Origin: Pontibacillus yanchengensis
Lineage (GTDB): Bacteria > Bacillota > Bacilli > Bacillales > BH030062
Length of the DNA: 64,000 nucleotides
Direction: 5' to 3'
NCBI RefSeq assembly: GCF_009856295.1
Contig: NZ_WMEU01000001.1
Coordinates: forward strand, 310,001-374,000
Positions 36,013 through 45,527 of the stretch are shown one piece after another. Below the pieces are notes generated by a model. The model worked only from the letters and a program-made list of their open reading frames with translations. It was not told where the DNA came from and made no database searches. The stretch's first letter is position 1; each line of letters opens with the position of its first letter. The position numbers were made by a program, and so were the translations under genes.

Positions 36013-36243
36013 ATGGACTTATCAACCCCAAATCGAGAAAATCTTGAATACATGATTAACTATTTAGCCGATAACCTGCAAGTAGTAAATAGAGGTTTAA
36101 TGGCACCTGAAGATTATGATCTTCAATACTATGAACAAATTAAAGAGATGTATGATATGGTACAAATGAAAGGTCAGTTGAGTGTTTCTGAAATACAAGC
36201 TGTTGTAAGTGAACTTGGTAAATTCCGTAAATCAGTTGATTAA
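36013..36243 (+). CDS. DUF1128 family protein (YfkK-like)
   Basis: A 76-residue acidic protein on the opposite strand to its neighbours, with a GAGGAGCTGAAAAA binding site. ENLEYMINYLADNLQVVNRGLM and PEDYDLQYYEQIKEMYDMV match my memory of B. subtilis YfkK (DUF1128), function unknown. That gene is not at this locus in B. subtilis, so its presence between smc and rnc looks like a relocation. It shares a 135-bp divergent intergenic region with smc and has its own terminator. Confidence 0.78.
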   Translation: MDLSTPNRENLEYMINYLADNLQVVNRGLMAPEDYDLQYYEQIKEMYDMVQMKGQLSVSEIQAVVSELGKFRKSVD

Positions 36244-36267
36244 TATACAAATGTATATCAATATCAT

Positions 36268-36302
36268 AAAAGAGATACCTTTAACTAAGGTATCTCTTTT
36301 TT
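36268..36302 (+). terminator. Rho-independent terminator after the DUF1128 gene
   Basis: AAAGAGATACCT pairs with AGGTATCTCTTT around an 8-nt loop, followed by T6. The right edge of its T-run touches the target-site duplication of element B. Confidence 0.93.
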
Positions 36303-36447
36303 ATACTAGGCTTTGTTAGATTGCAAAGTTATTGATATTTTTCCACAGAAAAATAGGTAGAAATCTATTCAACAAACAAGGCATAATCTTGAAGACTTGT
36401 ATTCGTGAAATATTTGATAGCCGCACAACCAACTAGCAAAAAAAGAG

Positions 36448-36626
36448 ATGTTTCCTTTGCTTTGAATTGTATAAAGGTGGCCGTGAAACAACACACTTCC
36501 TGCGGGCAATCTGGCAAGCTACCTTCGGGAAAAAACGCCCTCAGGGAATCTCGCCTATCTCTTTCTCCCGCGGGAGTCTTATCTTTCCCCGGCCACCTTT
36601 ACAATGATTGGGGGAAACGGAAACAT
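36448..36626 (+). repeat. GC-rich hairpin unit B1
   Basis: Outer arms ATGTTTCC (36448-36455) and GGAAACAT (36619-36626) are exact complements; then ATTGTA(TA)AAAGGTGGCCG pairs with CGGCCACCTTTACAAT except for a 2-nt bulge. The core again has TCCTGCGGGC, CTGGCAAG and CTCCCGCGGGAG. Confidence 0.7.
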
Positions 36627-36957
36627 TGCGAAGTTAGAGTGGGATGGAAATACATATACCATGTTTTATTAAGTAGCCAAAATAACGCCTAATAAAGCGT
36701 ATGTTGTCATAAATAATTCGATATGAAGATAAGACAAGGAAATACTCTATGCTACTCGCTAGTATTGCTTGCCCCCCTATCACTGATGATTAACGACCCT
36801 GGGGTTACATAGTTATGACACTAGCTAGCACGCTTCTTTATACTCTTAGAGCACTATTGGAACAGATTCATGTATTCTTCTAAATAATTTTTACTTAAGT
36901 ATTACTATGCCTAATGATGAACGTATGGCTATTTGGTCCCACCTATTATAAATGGCG

Positions 36958-37188
36958 ATGTTTCACTTAAACCAAACAAACGCAAATATGGGCCTGGATA
37001 TTGCGATATTGCCGCGAAACGGACCCCACAGGGCGGTTTTTTCCCGAGGAGACGAATGGATTCAGAGGAAGTTCGACTAAAACCATCACAATGTGTAACA
37101 ACGTCGAACAACCCTACATCATGTAGGGCCGCAGGAAAGCGAGTGATTTCCAGGCCCATCTTTTCTCCACTTCACACAACGGAAACAT
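36958..37188 (-). repeat. GC-rich hairpin unit B2 (inverted, diverged)
   Basis: Outer arms ATGTTTC (36958-36964) and GAAACAT (37182-37188); then a perfect 11-bp pair ATGGGCCTGGA (36988-36998) and TCCAGGCCCAT (37149-37159). Read on the minus strand it contains CACTCGCTTTCCTGCGG, tying it to the other units. Unit C2 is its closest relative in this window. Confidence 0.68.
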
Positions 37189-37278
37189 TTCTCTTACCCA
37201 AATCATCTCGAACTCAAGTCTTCAAGATGGGGCGGTAATGGAATATTAATAGCAATGTTTTAACAAAGCCCTATACTA

Positions 37279-37317
37279 AAAAACCGTTATCAACCTATTT
37301 AGGCTGATAACGGTTTT
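37279..37317 (-). terminator. Rho-independent terminator after rnc
   Basis: On the minus strand ACCGTTATCAGCC pairs with its partner GGTTGATAACGGT around a short loop and is followed by T6. It points toward the DUF1128 terminator, and element B lies between the two. Confidence 0.92.
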
Positions 37318-37318
37318 C

Positions 37319-38017
37319 TTAAACCTCTACATCAAATGCTTGCAATGCTTCTTTGGCTGCATTCTGTTCTGCTTCTTTCTTCGTGCGTCCTAGCCCTATC
37401 CCTGTACGATCACCTTGTATGAACACATGTGCAACAAATTCACGGTTATGAGCTGGACCTTTTTCTTCTACAATTTCATACTCAATATTACCATTACGTT
37501 CTCGTTGGACAACTTCTTGTAATTGACTTTTGTAATCCATCGCATGCGAAAAAGCACCTTTTTTAATTTTTGGATAAACGAATTGTTCTAGAAATGAAAT
37601 GACTGTGTTGAAATCCTGGTCGAGATAAAGAGCTCCAATGAAAGCTTCAAACACATCAGCTAATAATGCTGGACGTGCTCTGCCACCTGTCATTTCTTCT
37701 CCTTTACCTAAGAAAATTAACTCACTGAAATGAAGATCATTTGCGAAACGAACAAGCGAGGCTTCACAAACGATGGAAGCGCGGAACTTCGTTAATTCTC
37801 CTTCTGCCATTTCTGGATATTTACGAAATAGATATTGAGAAATAGCCAATTCTAAAACAGCGTCACCTAAAAATTCTAATCTCTCGTTATCATCATATTC
37901 TTTGGTGCGATGCTCATTCACATAAGATGAATGGGTGAAAGCTTGTTCTAATAAAGATCGATTATGAAATGTAATCCCTATATTATTTTGAAAGTTTTGA
38001 AAATCCACTGTTTTCAT
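37319..38017 (-). CDS. rnc: Ribonuclease III
   Basis: A 232-residue double-strand-specific RNase. The catalytic signature [17 protein letters not shown] is at about residues 43-59, and the C-terminal dsRNA-binding domain ([13 protein letters not shown] ... [21 protein letters not shown]) covers about 158-228. It processes rRNA and scRNA precursors; in B. subtilis it also protects the cell from prophage toxin mRNAs. It follows acpP after a terminator-like hairpin. Confidence 0.97.
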   Translation of the reverse strand: MKTVDFQNFQNNIGITFHNRSLLEQAFTHSSYVNEHRTKEYDDNERLEFLGDAVLELAISQYLFRKYPEMAEGELTKFRASIVCEASLVRFANDLHFSELIFLGKGEEMTGGRARPALLADVFEAFIGALYLDQDFNTVISFLEQFVYPKIKKGAFSHAMDYKSQLQEVVQRERNGNIEYEIVEEKGPAHNREFVAHVFIQGDRTGIGLGRTKKEAEQNAAKEALQAFDVEV

Positions 38018-38061
38018 GCCACCTATTCTCTATATTTCATGGAAAAACGATAGAATACAGA

Positions 38062-38089
38062 GAAAGCCTCGCAAAAGGGCGAGACTTTC
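38062..38089 (-). terminator. Terminator or attenuator between acpP and rnc
   Basis: On the minus strand AAAG(T)CTCGC pairs with GCGAG(G)CTTT around a CCTTTT loop, followed by a short pyrimidine tract. It lies 12 bp after the acpP stop and could keep acpP expression far above that of rnc. Confidence 0.75.
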
Positions 38090-38100
38090 AAACTCTATAG

Positions 38101-38334
38101 TTATTGATTGCTGTTTATGTAGTTAACAGCATCTCCTACTGTCTCAATTTTTTCAGCATCTTCATCAGAGATTTCCATGTCGAACTCATCTTCAAGTTCC
38201 ATAACAAGCTCAACAACATCTAGAGAATCAGCCTCTAGATCATCCTTAAAGGAAGCTTCCATGGTAATCTTAGATTCGTCAACGTCTAGGCGTTCTTTAA
38301 CAATACCTTTTACACGTTCTAATACGTCTGCCAT
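38101..38334 (-). CDS. acpP: Acyl carrier protein
   Basis: A 77-residue acidic carrier of growing fatty acyl chains. The phosphopantetheine attachment Ser37 is in [18 protein letters not shown]. It has a very strong GGGAGGTGA binding site, as expected for an abundant protein. It belongs to the fapR-plsX-fabD-fabG-acpP cluster; a TATAAT box upstream (in the 88-bp gap to fabG) suggests additional transcription of its own. Confidence 0.98.
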   Translation of the reverse strand: MADVLERVKGIVKERLDVDESKITMEASFKDDLEADSLDVVELVMELEDEFDMEISDEDAEKIETVGDAVNYINSNQ

Positions 38335-38422
38335 ACTTGTTCACCTCCCTTCAGTAATTATAGAAGATTCAGGGTAAAAAAACTAGATGGTGATTTGATT
38401 TTTCCTTTGAAAAATCCCTTTT

Positions 38423-39163
38423 TTACATAACCATGCCACCATCTACGTGGATGGTTTGTCCTGTAATGTAATTCGCATCATCTGACGCTAAAAAACGAAC
38501 GACTTTAGCAATGTCTTCTCCATTACCTAGACGAGCAAGTGGAATCATATTTTGCATGGATTCACGCTGATCATCCGATAATTCATCTGTCATATCAGTT
38601 TCAATAAATCCTGGTGCTACAGCGTTTACGATAATGTTCCTTGATGCAAATTCTTTCGCTGATGTTTTCGTCAACCCAATGACTCCCGATTTTGCTGCAA
38701 CATAGTTCGCTTGACCTGCATTACCACTAACCCCTACTACAGATGCAATATTTATAATCTTACCGCCCTTTTGTTTCATCATAGGACGAGCTGCTGCTTT
38801 GGTAGTAAGGAATACGCCTTTAAGATTAGTATCAATTACTTGATCGAACTCTTCTTCTTTCATGCGCATCAGTAGATTGTCTCTTGTAATACCAGCATTA
38901 TTCACAAGAATGTCAATACTGCCAAACTGCTCTACTACCTGCTTGATCATTGACTTTACTTCTTCCTCAGAAGATACGTTAGCTTGGATTTTAATGGCTT
39001 CAGAACCTACTTGTTGAATCTCATCAACAACGTCTTGTGCCTTTTGTTCACTTCCTGCATAATTAACTGCAACCTTAGCTCCTTGCCTGGCCAGTTCTAA
39101 TGCAATAGCACGACCAATTCCACGTGATGCTCCAGTTACAAGTGCTACTTTTCCATCTAACAT
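38423..39163 (-). CDS. fabG: 3-oxoacyl-[acyl-carrier-protein] reductase FabG
   Basis: A 246-residue short-chain dehydrogenase that uses NADPH to reduce 3-oxoacyl-ACP. The nucleotide-binding GASRGIGRA is at residues 12-20, NNAG near 89, and the catalytic Tyr and Lys in NYVAAKSG near 152. It ends with HVDGGMVM. It begins 3 bp after fabD, behind AAGGAGGAC. Confidence 0.97.
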   Translation of the reverse strand: MLDGKVALVTGASRGIGRAIALELARQGAKVAVNYAGSEQKAQDVVDEIQQVGSEAIKIQANVSSEEEVKSMIKQVVEQFGSIDILVNNAGITRDNLLMRMKEEEFDQVIDTNLKGVFLTTKAAARPMMKQKGGKIINIASVVGVSGNAGQANYVAAKSGVIGLTKTSAKEFASRNIIVNAVAPGFIETDMTDELSDDQRESMQNMIPLARLGNGEDIAKVVRFLASDDANYITGQTIHVDGGMVM

Positions 39164-39166
39164 TGT

Positions 39167-40108
39167 TTAGTCCTCCTTATACCATTCGATAAATGATTGT
39201 AAGCTCTCTGGATCTTGAATTGCAAATGTTTTCATGCGGCGATTCACTTTACGGACAAGGCCACTAAGTACTTTACCATTTCCAACTTCAACAATGGCAT
39301 CAAGATCTTCTTCCATCATATTTCGCAATGTTTCCTCAAAACGGACTGGAGAATATAATTGTTGAATCAGTAATTCATAAATCTTGTTTTCTTCTTTAAT
39401 TGGCTGCGCAGTTACATTTGCATACACCGGCACATCTGCATCATGAATAGCAGCTTGCCCCAATGTTTGTTGAAACTTTTCGCTTGCTGGTTTCATTAAA
39501 CGTGAGTGGAATGGGCCACTTACGTTCAATGGTAAAGCTCGTTTAGCTCCTCTTTCCTTAAGCTGTTCACAAGCTTTGTCTACACCAGCTTTGGTACCAG
39601 AGATCACAATTTGACCAGGGCAGTTATAGTTAGCAACTTCCACTATCTCTCCTTGGTCCCGAATTTCTGAAGTCACTCCCTCAATTGTTTCAGCTTCTAA
39701 GCCTAATACAGCTGCCATTGAACCTTGACCAGTTGGTACAGCCTCTTCCATTAAACGTCCCCGAGTTTGGACAAGCTGAAGTGCTTCCTCCATGGAAATA
39801 GCATTGGCAGCTACAAGAGCACTATACTCTCCTAAGCTATGACCTGCGACCATATTTGGTTGAATACCGTTTTCTTTTAGAATTCCAGCAATCGATGCAC
39901 TTGTTAAAAGCAATGCTGGTTGAGCATTTTCTGTCTTGGTTAACGTTTCGACTGGTCCTTCAAACATGTATTCGGTTAGCGGAACACCTAGTAACTCATC
40001 TGCCTTTAGAAATTGAGATTGAACGTCTTTTGATTGTTCAAAAAAAGCTTCCCCCATCCCAACTTCCTGTGAGCCTTGCCCAGGAAAAATAAAAGCTACT
40101 TTTTTCAT
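39167..40108 (-). CDS. fabD: Malonyl CoA-acyl carrier protein transacylase FabD
   Basis: A 313-residue enzyme moving malonyl groups from CoA to [15 protein letters not shown] at the N-terminus, the nucleophile elbow [10 protein letters not shown] near residue 90 and [10 protein letters not shown] with the partner His are all present. Its ATG overlaps the plsX stop by 4 nt. Confidence 0.97.
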   Translation of the reverse strand: MKKVAFIFPGQGSQEVGMGEAFFEQSKDVQSQFLKADELLGVPLTEYMFEGPVETLTKTENAQPALLLTSASIAGILKENGIQPNMVAGHSLGEYSALVAANAISMEEALQLVQTRGRLMEEAVPTGQGSMAAVLGLEAETIEGVTSEIRDQGEIVEVANYNCPGQIVISGTKAGVDKACEQLKERGAKRALPLNVSGPFHSRLMKPASEKFQQTLGQAAIHDADVPVYANVTAQPIKEENKIYELLIQQLYSPVRFEETLRNMMEEDLDAIVEVGNGKVLSGLVRKVNRRMKTFAIQDPESLQSFIEWYKED

Positions 40109-41115
40109 TCTTCACCCTCCTGACTATGTTTCATACCTTGAATGGTTTCCTCAATTGTAAAATTCACATTATGATTAATCATGTAACAAGTCTGATTAAT
40201 AGCATTATAGATTGCACGTCGATTCGATGAACCATGAGCTTTTATCACAGGAGAAGCTAAACCAAATAAAGCTGCGCCTCCATATTCGGAGTAATCAAGT
40301 TGGTCTTTCAACCCTCTTAATTCATTTTTGACCATACCTGCTGCCAATTTACTTTTCCAGTTAGATGATAAAGTCTTTTTCATCATAGAGAACATAGACA
40401 TTGCAGTACCTTCAATGGTCTTTAATGCAATATTACCGGTGAAACCATCAGCCACAACTACATCGGCTACTCCATTAAGTAAGTCACGAGATTCTACATT
40501 TCCAACAAAGTGAATTGGCAACTCTTGCAATTCTGTATAAGCTTTTTTTGTTAGCTCATTACCTTTTCCTTCCTCAGTCCCTACATTCAGTAAACCTACA
40601 CGAGGTTTTTCAATCCCTCTAACGTGCTCTGTATAAATGGATCCCATTAGTGCATATTGTGCTAAATGGTGTGGCTTTGCATCCACATTTGCACCAACAT
40701 CTAAAAGCAAAAAGCCTTGACCATCTACTGTAGGAAGAGTAGGACTTAATGCCGGGCGTTCAATGCCCTCAATACGACCAACAATAAATAGGCCAGCACT
40801 CATTAACGCACCTGTATTTCCCGCTGAAATACAGGCATCTGCCCGACCATCTTTTACTTCCTGAGCCATTAAAACCATGGAAGCATTTTTCTTACGCCTA
40901 ACAGCTCTTACTGGTTCATCCTCACTCGAGATTACTTCAGTTGTATGTATTATTTCGATGTTATTTTCATCCTCATGAAGTAGAGGCGTCATTTGTTCTT
41001 GATCCCCAATTAACGTAATTTCTAAATTGGAGATTTGCTTTACCGCTTCTACAGCACCAAGGACAACTTCATTAGGAGAATGGTCGCCCCCCATGGCATC
41101 GATTGCTATTCTCAC
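40105..41115 (-). CDS. plsX: Phosphate acyltransferase PlsX
   Basis: A 336-residue peripheral-membrane enzyme converting acyl-ACP to acyl-phosphate for PlsY, the first step of phospholipid synthesis in Firmicutes. The start [20 protein letters not shown] and the [24 protein letters not shown] and [12 protein letters not shown] blocks are diagnostic. It starts at GTG two bases after fapR, so both are translated from one transcript. Confidence 0.97.
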   Translation of the reverse strand: MRIAIDAMGGDHSPNEVVLGAVEAVKQISNLEITLIGDQEQMTPLLHEDENNIEIIHTTEVISSEDEPVRAVRRKKNASMVLMAQEVKDGRADACISAGNTGALMSAGLFIVGRIEGIERPALSPTLPTVDGQGFLLLDVGANVDAKPHHLAQYALMGSIYTEHVRGIEKPRVGLLNVGTEEGKGNELTKKAYTELQELPIHFVGNVESRDLLNGVADVVVADGFTGNIALKTIEGTAMSMFSMMKKTLSSNWKSKLAAGMVKNELRGLKDQLDYSEYGGAALFGLASPVIKAHGSSNRRAIYNAINQTCYMINHNVNFTIEETIQGMKHSQEGEE

Positions 41116-41117
41116 GT

Positions 41118-41693
41118 TTATGCCTCTCCTTTATCATCATTTGAACGGAACATGACAAAGATCCCGGAAAAAACTGGTTCGTTTTCAACTGAACTTTCCA
41201 CTTCTACAATGGTTCTTCCTTTATCGTCATTTCCATTCACACTTGCCTTAGCAACAACTCGTTCTCTTTCTCTTACTTGACGCTTAAAGCGTATTTCAGA
41301 TTTGGCAGTCAAGGCTAATTCATCATTGATTACTGCCACAGCTAACGAATTAGCTTGTGCAAAAAGATGATGACCTCTTGCTATGCGTGTTCTCGAAAAA
41401 ACGTGCTCTTCTTTTATATCTAAGATGGAAATGGCTTTAGTATCTAACTCTAAATCTACTACTTCACCAATCACCTCTTCTATAGGTAACGCTCTTACGG
41501 TTTCATTCCATTGGTGTGTAGCCACGGATTTAATTCGTTCTCGTAACTCAGGTATAGAAAGTTCCATACGATCTAGCCGAATTGTCTGAATACTAACGCC
41601 AAAGGTTTTAGCTAATTCTTCGTCGGTGATAAATGGCGTTTGTTCTATTGTTTCTCGCAAGCGCTCTTGACGCTCTTTTTTATTTCGCTTCAT
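41118..41693 (-). CDS. fapR: Transcription factor FapR
   Basis: A 191-residue repressor of lipid synthesis that senses malonyl-CoA. The N-terminal helix-turn-helix ([28 protein letters not shown], about 16-45) is followed by a hot-dog thioesterase-like domain ([16 protein letters not shown] near residue 105). It leads its own regulon operon (plsX, fabD, fabG), and a FapR operator overlaps its promoter (41711-41727), so autorepression is predicted. Confidence 0.96.
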   Translation of the reverse strand: MKRNKKERQERLRETIEQTPFITDEELAKTFGVSIQTIRLDRMELSIPELRERIKSVATHQWNETVRALPIEEVIGEVVDLELDTKAISILDIKEEHVFSRTRIARGHHLFAQANSLAVAVINDELALTAKSEIRFKRQVRERERVVAKASVNGNDDKGRTIVEVESSVENEPVFSGIFVMFRSNDDKGEA

Positions 41694-41710
41694 CTATCTA
41701 CACCGTCCAT

Positions 41711-41727
41711 TTATGACTAGGTACTAA
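41711..41727 (-). promoter_or_regulatory. FapR operator
   Basis: On the minus strand TTAGTACCTAGTCATAA closely follows the known FapR inverted repeat (TTAGTACC..., two-fold symmetric). It covers the likely transcription start of fapR-plsX-fabD-fabG, the correct place for repression relieved by malonyl-CoA. Confidence 0.85.
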
Positions 41728-41731
41728 TAGT

Positions 41732-41760
41732 AATATATAATACCTGGACCTGTTATGCAA
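41732..41760 (-). promoter_or_regulatory. Sigma-A promoter of the fapR operon
   Basis: On the minus strand TTGCAT (41755-41760) and TATATT (41732-41737) are 17 nt apart, ending 5 bp before the FapR operator. It lies between recG and fapR, so fapR need not depend on read-through from recG. Confidence 0.78.
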
Positions 41761-41774
41761 GGAAGGATTCTTGA

Positions 41775-43820
41775 CTAATCAAGGATTTGGCCCTGTAGGA
41801 TCGGGTCTTTTTCTAAGTGTTTTAGAAGCTCATGGTACTCCTCATTTGTTGATAACAAATTTTGTTCAATAATCTCTTGGGCATCCTGTCTAGCTGTTTC
41901 AAGTGCACGATAATCACGAACCATATCAGCAACTTTAAATTCAGGTACACCACTTTGTTTGCGACCAAAAAAGTCACCCGGTCCCCTCAATTGTAAATCT
42001 TGTTCTGACAACTCAAACCCATTAGAGGTTTCTGACATGATCCGCATTCTTTCTTTCCCTACATCTCCTTTGGGTTCTGCTAATAAAATACAGTAGCTTT
42101 GTTCTGACCCTCTTCCTACTCGACCTCTAAGCTGGTGCAATTGGGACAGTCCAAAACGTTCTGCATCGTAGATTAACATAACTGTTGCATTCGGAACGTT
42201 CACCCCTACTTCCACTACAGTGGTAGAGACAAGTACTTGCACTACATTATCAGCGAATTGTTTCATTACCTCTTCCTTTTCTTCAGCAGATAATCTTCCG
42301 TGCATTAACCCTATCTTCAAATCCCCCCCATAGTATTGAGTGAGTTGATGATAAATATCCACAGCATTTTGTATGTCCAATGTGTCTGACTCTTCTATTA
42401 ATGGACTAATGACATATGCTTGGTGGCCATTCTCCACTTCTTTCTGGATGAAAGAAAGGACTCTGTCGAGCATTTGTTCTTTGACCCAATAGGTTTCCAC
42501 TTCTTTACGACCAGCAGGCATTTCATCAATCACAGAAACATCCATGTCTCCAAAGGCTGTAATTGCTAACGTTCTAGGTATAGGTGTGGCTGTCATGAAT
42601 AAGACATCTGGATTTAAGCCTTTATCCCTCAAAGCTCTCCGTTGATTCACCCCAAAACGGTGTTGCTCATCGATAATAGAAAGAGCTAAATCATTGAACT
42701 TCACTTCATCTTGGATCAAGGCATGCGTTCCGACAATAATATCGACTTCATTTTGCTCAATCTGAGCTAAAATTTCTCTTCGTTTTTTTCCTTTAACCGA
42801 ACCTGTTAACAGCACTACATTAGCTTTTCCAGCAAATAATTCTGTAAGTGATTGATGGTGCTGCTCAGCCAAGATCTCAGTCGGTACCATCAGAGAGCCT
42901 TGTTTACCTGACGTAATCGTAGCGTATAATGCGATAGCTGCAACAGCTGTCTTGCCAGAACCTACATCTCCCTGTAACAATCGATTCATACGATAATGTG
43001 ATCTCATGTCCTTCAAGATTTCCTGTAATGTCTTAGACTGTGCATCAGTTAATTCGAAAGGGAGTTGTTCCGTGAATTGTTTCACAGCTTTTTCTTCATA
43101 CTTTTGACTATTTCCAGTCGTGGCTTCTCGCTTCATTTTACGCAGAAATTGCATCTTTAATTGAAACAATAAAAATTCTTCGTACACAAAACGTCTTTTC
43201 GCATGCTTCAAACGCGTTCTGCTCTCTGGAAAATGCATTGCATAAAGAGCTTCATCACGTTGTGGTAGCTTATATGTATTTAAATAAGAAGGAGGTAAAA
43301 TTTCCGGTAAGTAAGACCCATATTCATCTATAGCCCGTTCCATCCATTTTCGAAGTGTAGGAAGTTTTAGGTTCCCTTTTAAAGAATAGACTGGCTGTAT
43401 GGGAGCTTGAGTTTTTGCTTTACCTTTTTTAAATTGACTTACTGTAATCTGTAGTCGATGCTGATCCCATTTTCCCGTAACCGTTACTGTATCACCAGCC
43501 TGTAATTGTTTTTTGGCAAAAGCTCGATTAAACATGACAGCTTTTACAGCAAAATGTTCAACTTGTAGGTTCAGCATTAAGCGAGATTTTTTCTTACCAT
43601 AAAAAGTTAAGGAAGGTTCCCCAATAACCTCCCCTTCAATCGTTGCTTTCTCATTATGAACAAGCTCTGTTAACGGTTTCACCTCATGAAAATCATATCG
43701 AAATGGGAAATAGAATAAGAAGTCTTCAATTGTATAAATCCCCATCTCTTCCAGCGTTTCTCTCATTCTTTCACCAACACCGGATAACTGTAAAACCGAT
43801 TGATCTAGCACGTTTCTCAC
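41775..43820 (-). CDS. recG: ATP-dependent DNA helicase RecG
   Basis: A 681-residue branch-migration helicase that remodels stalled forks. The N-terminal wedge/OB domain (about 1-220) is followed by helicase motifs: Walker A GDVGSGKTAVAAIAL, the DEQH box IIDEQHRFGVNQR, TATPIPRTLA, and VVEVGVNVPNATVM with QLRGRVGRG. The GTG start at 43820 overlaps the sdaAA stop; a second GTG three codons later is possible. Confidence 0.97.
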   Translation of the reverse strand: MRNVLDQSVLQLSGVGERMRETLEEMGIYTIEDFLFYFPFRYDFHEVKPLTELVHNEKATIEGEVIGEPSLTFYGKKKSRLMLNLQVEHFAVKAVMFNRAFAKKQLQAGDTVTVTGKWDQHRLQITVSQFKKGKAKTQAPIQPVYSLKGNLKLPTLRKWMERAIDEYGSYLPEILPPSYLNTYKLPQRDEALYAMHFPESRTRLKHAKRRFVYEEFLLFQLKMQFLRKMKREATTGNSQKYEEKAVKQFTEQLPFELTDAQSKTLQEILKDMRSHYRMNRLLQGDVGSGKTAVAAIALYATITSGKQGSLMVPTEILAEQHHQSLTELFAGKANVVLLTGSVKGKKRREILAQIEQNEVDIIVGTHALIQDEVKFNDLALSIIDEQHRFGVNQRRALRDKGLNPDVLFMTATPIPRTLAITAFGDMDVSVIDEMPAGRKEVETYWVKEQMLDRVLSFIQKEVENGHQAYVISPLIEESDTLDIQNAVDIYHQLTQYYGGDLKIGLMHGRLSAEEKEEVMKQFADNVVQVLVSTTVVEVGVNVPNATVMLIYDAERFGLSQLHQLRGRVGRGSEQSYCILLAEPKGDVGKERMRIMSETSNGFELSEQDLQLRGPGDFFGRKQSGVPEFKVADMVRDYRALETARQDAQEIIEQNLLSTNEEYHELLKHLEKDPILQGQILD

Positions 43821-44710
43821 TCTTTCTTTAAGTTTATTCCATACACTTTGGCTTCTAGCTCACGACCTGTTGGCGTGGCAGCTAAACCTCCTTGCGCTGT
43901 TTCTTTCAGCGCAACAGGCATTGTTTGTCCGATTCTAAACATCGCATCAATGACTTCATCACAAGGAATCCGACTGGTTACTCCCGCTAAAGCCATGTCC
44001 GCTGCTACAACAGCATTGGATGCACCCATTGCGTTTCGTTTTACACAAGGAACTTCTACCAGTCCTGCAACAGGGTCACATACTAACCCTAACATGTTTT
44101 TCAATGTAATTGCCATTGCTTCGGCTGATTGCGCTGGTGTACCCCCTGCCATTTCAACTATTGCAGCCGCTGCCATTCCTGCGGCAGAACCAACTTCTGC
44201 TTGACATCCTCCTGCTGCTCCAGAAATGGAGGCATTATTCGCAACAACAAAACCAAATGCCCCTGATGTAAATAAGTATCGTACCATTTGCTCTCTAGAA
44301 GGGTTCAATTGATTCTTAACAGAAAAAAGTGTACCGGGCACACATCCTGCACTACCTGCTGTAGGTGTAGCACATATGGTCCCCATCGCTGCATTTACCT
44401 CATTTGTGGCAACAGCTTTACTCACTGCATCCATGACAATATTTCCTGATAAAGGCGTATGATTTTTCATATATTCTTGTATAAGCACAGCATCTCCACC
44501 AGTTAGTCCTGAAACAGATTTAACCCCTTTCAATCCATCCTCAACAGCTTTTTCCATAACATCTAAATTAGCTTCCATTTGACCATACACATCTTCCCTA
44601 GACTTTTCTCTTACTTGCATTTCTTGTCGAATCATAACTTCTGAGATGGATATGTTTTCGCTTTCACACAACTCGACTAACTCGGCTACGTTTCTAAATA
44701 ATATCTTCAT
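43817..44710 (-). CDS. sdaAA: L-serine dehydratase, iron-sulfur-dependent, alpha subunit
   Basis: A 297-residue subunit that with SdaAB deaminates serine to pyruvate and ammonia using a [4Fe-4S] cluster. Conserved Cys residues are in CATPTAGSAGCVPG and LGLVCDPVAGLVEVPCVKRNA. Start MKILFRNVAELVELCE, behind GGGGGAGAAAG. The pair sdaAB-sdaAA upstream of recG is the B. subtilis order. Confidence 0.96.
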   Translation of the reverse strand: MKILFRNVAELVELCESENISISEVMIRQEMQVREKSREDVYGQMEANLDVMEKAVEDGLKGVKSVSGLTGGDAVLIQEYMKNHTPLSGNIVMDAVSKAVATNEVNAAMGTICATPTAGSAGCVPGTLFSVKNQLNPSREQMVRYLFTSGAFGFVVANNASISGAAGGCQAEVGSAAGMAAAAIVEMAGGTPAQSAEAMAITLKNMLGLVCDPVAGLVEVPCVKRNAMGASNAVVAADMALAGVTSRIPCDEVIDAMFRIGQTMPVALKETAQGGLAATPTGRELEAKVYGINLKKE

Positions 44711-44754
44711 ACTTTCTCCCCCTTAAAAAATATACCTTTTTATGTTCATACATC

Positions 44755-45417
44755 TTATTCAACAACTCTAGCTACTTGAAGAATATGTTCAAATTGCTCT
44801 AATTCTTTTAATTGTTCTTCTGAAATTGTCTGGTCTACTTCAATGACCATTAACGCCTCTTTACCGACCTCTTTACGGGAGACTTCCATATGCCCTATGT
44901 TAATTTCATGCTTTGCAAGTAATTGAGTGACAGATGCAATAGCACCAAATCGGTCATTATGCATAACTAATATTGCAGGGTTTTTTCCAGAAAGACGAAG
45001 CTCAAACCCATTCATTTCAATAACTTCAGCTTTTCCACCCCCAATGGATATACCAACTAGTTCAAGATCCCCATCGTCATCACCTATAAGAATACGAGCT
45101 GTATTAGGGTGATCAGTATGAGCATCTTCTTCATAGAATTGAACCTTTATTCCTTTTTCCTTAGCGATATCTAATGATTTACTAATTCGTTGATCATAAG
45201 TCTCGAAATCCAATAAACCTCCAACAATGGCCACATCCGTTCCATGCCCTTTATAGGTTTTAGCAAATGATCCATACAAATGGATTTTGGCCCACTTCGG
45301 TTCACGGCCAAACAAATCCCTAGCTACACGACCAATTCTAGCTGCTCCAGCCGTATGAGAACTCGATGGACCTATCATAATTGGTCCAATAATATCGAAA
45401 ACGGATTTATATTTCAT
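44755..45417 (-). CDS. sdaAB: L-serine dehydratase, iron-sulfur-dependent, beta subunit
   Basis: A 220-residue subunit starting KYKSVFDIIGPIMIGPSSSHTAGAARIG, the conserved serine-dehydratase beta block, and ending in an ACT regulatory domain (about 148-220; VMHNDRFGAIASVTQLLAKHEINI). It is the first gene of the operon. A catabolite-response-like site lies 111 bp upstream at 45528-45541. Confidence 0.95.
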   Translation of the reverse strand: MKYKSVFDIIGPIMIGPSSSHTAGAARIGRVARDLFGREPKWAKIHLYGSFAKTYKGHGTDVAIVGGLLDFETYDQRISKSLDIAKEKGIKVQFYEEDAHTDHPNTARILIGDDDGDLELVGISIGGGKAEVIEMNGFELRLSGKNPAILVMHNDRFGAIASVTQLLAKHEINIGHMEVSRKEVGKEALMVIEVDQTISEEQLKELEQFEHILQVARVVE

Positions 45418-45527
45418 TCTCCCACCATCCTATCCTACCCTGATATTTTATCTATAATAGAGTTAAGTTGTATCGTTCACCTATTTTTGTAGCAGATTAC
45501 TTGTTTAATATAGTTTACTTTTATTAT

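Larger units (their letters stand above)
36309..37271. mobile_element. Composite inverted-repeat element B with target-site duplication (DUF1128-rnc)
   Basis: A 963-bp insertion with no transposase. Ends are imperfect terminal inverted repeats starting GGCTTTGTTA (left 36309-36344; right about 37238-37271), flanked by a direct repeat TATACTA (36302-36308 and 37272-37278). Inside each end is the 24-nt end repeat (36386-36409, partly decayed; 37205-37228, exact consensus), then inward-facing hairpin units (36448-36626 and 36958-37188). The centre (about 36630-36950) is unlike copies A and C. Best explained as a non-autonomous mobile element; which transposase moved it is unknown. Confidence 0.78.

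Noticed and set aside
36405..36692. A 95-codon open frame within element B (left unit)
   Set aside because: It covers the GC-rich hairpin unit, has a composition fixed by the repeat, and is not kept in frame in units A1, A2 or C1.
36929..37238. Overlapping open frames of 76 and 101 codons in element B (right unit)
   Set aside because: Two frames on opposite strands of the same palindrome; no protein family recognised and no ribosome binding site.
38396..38415. Terminator between fabG and acpP (GATTTTTC/GAAAAATC)
   Set aside because: On the minus strand no T-run follows the AT-rich stem, and acpP is expected to be read with or after fabG.
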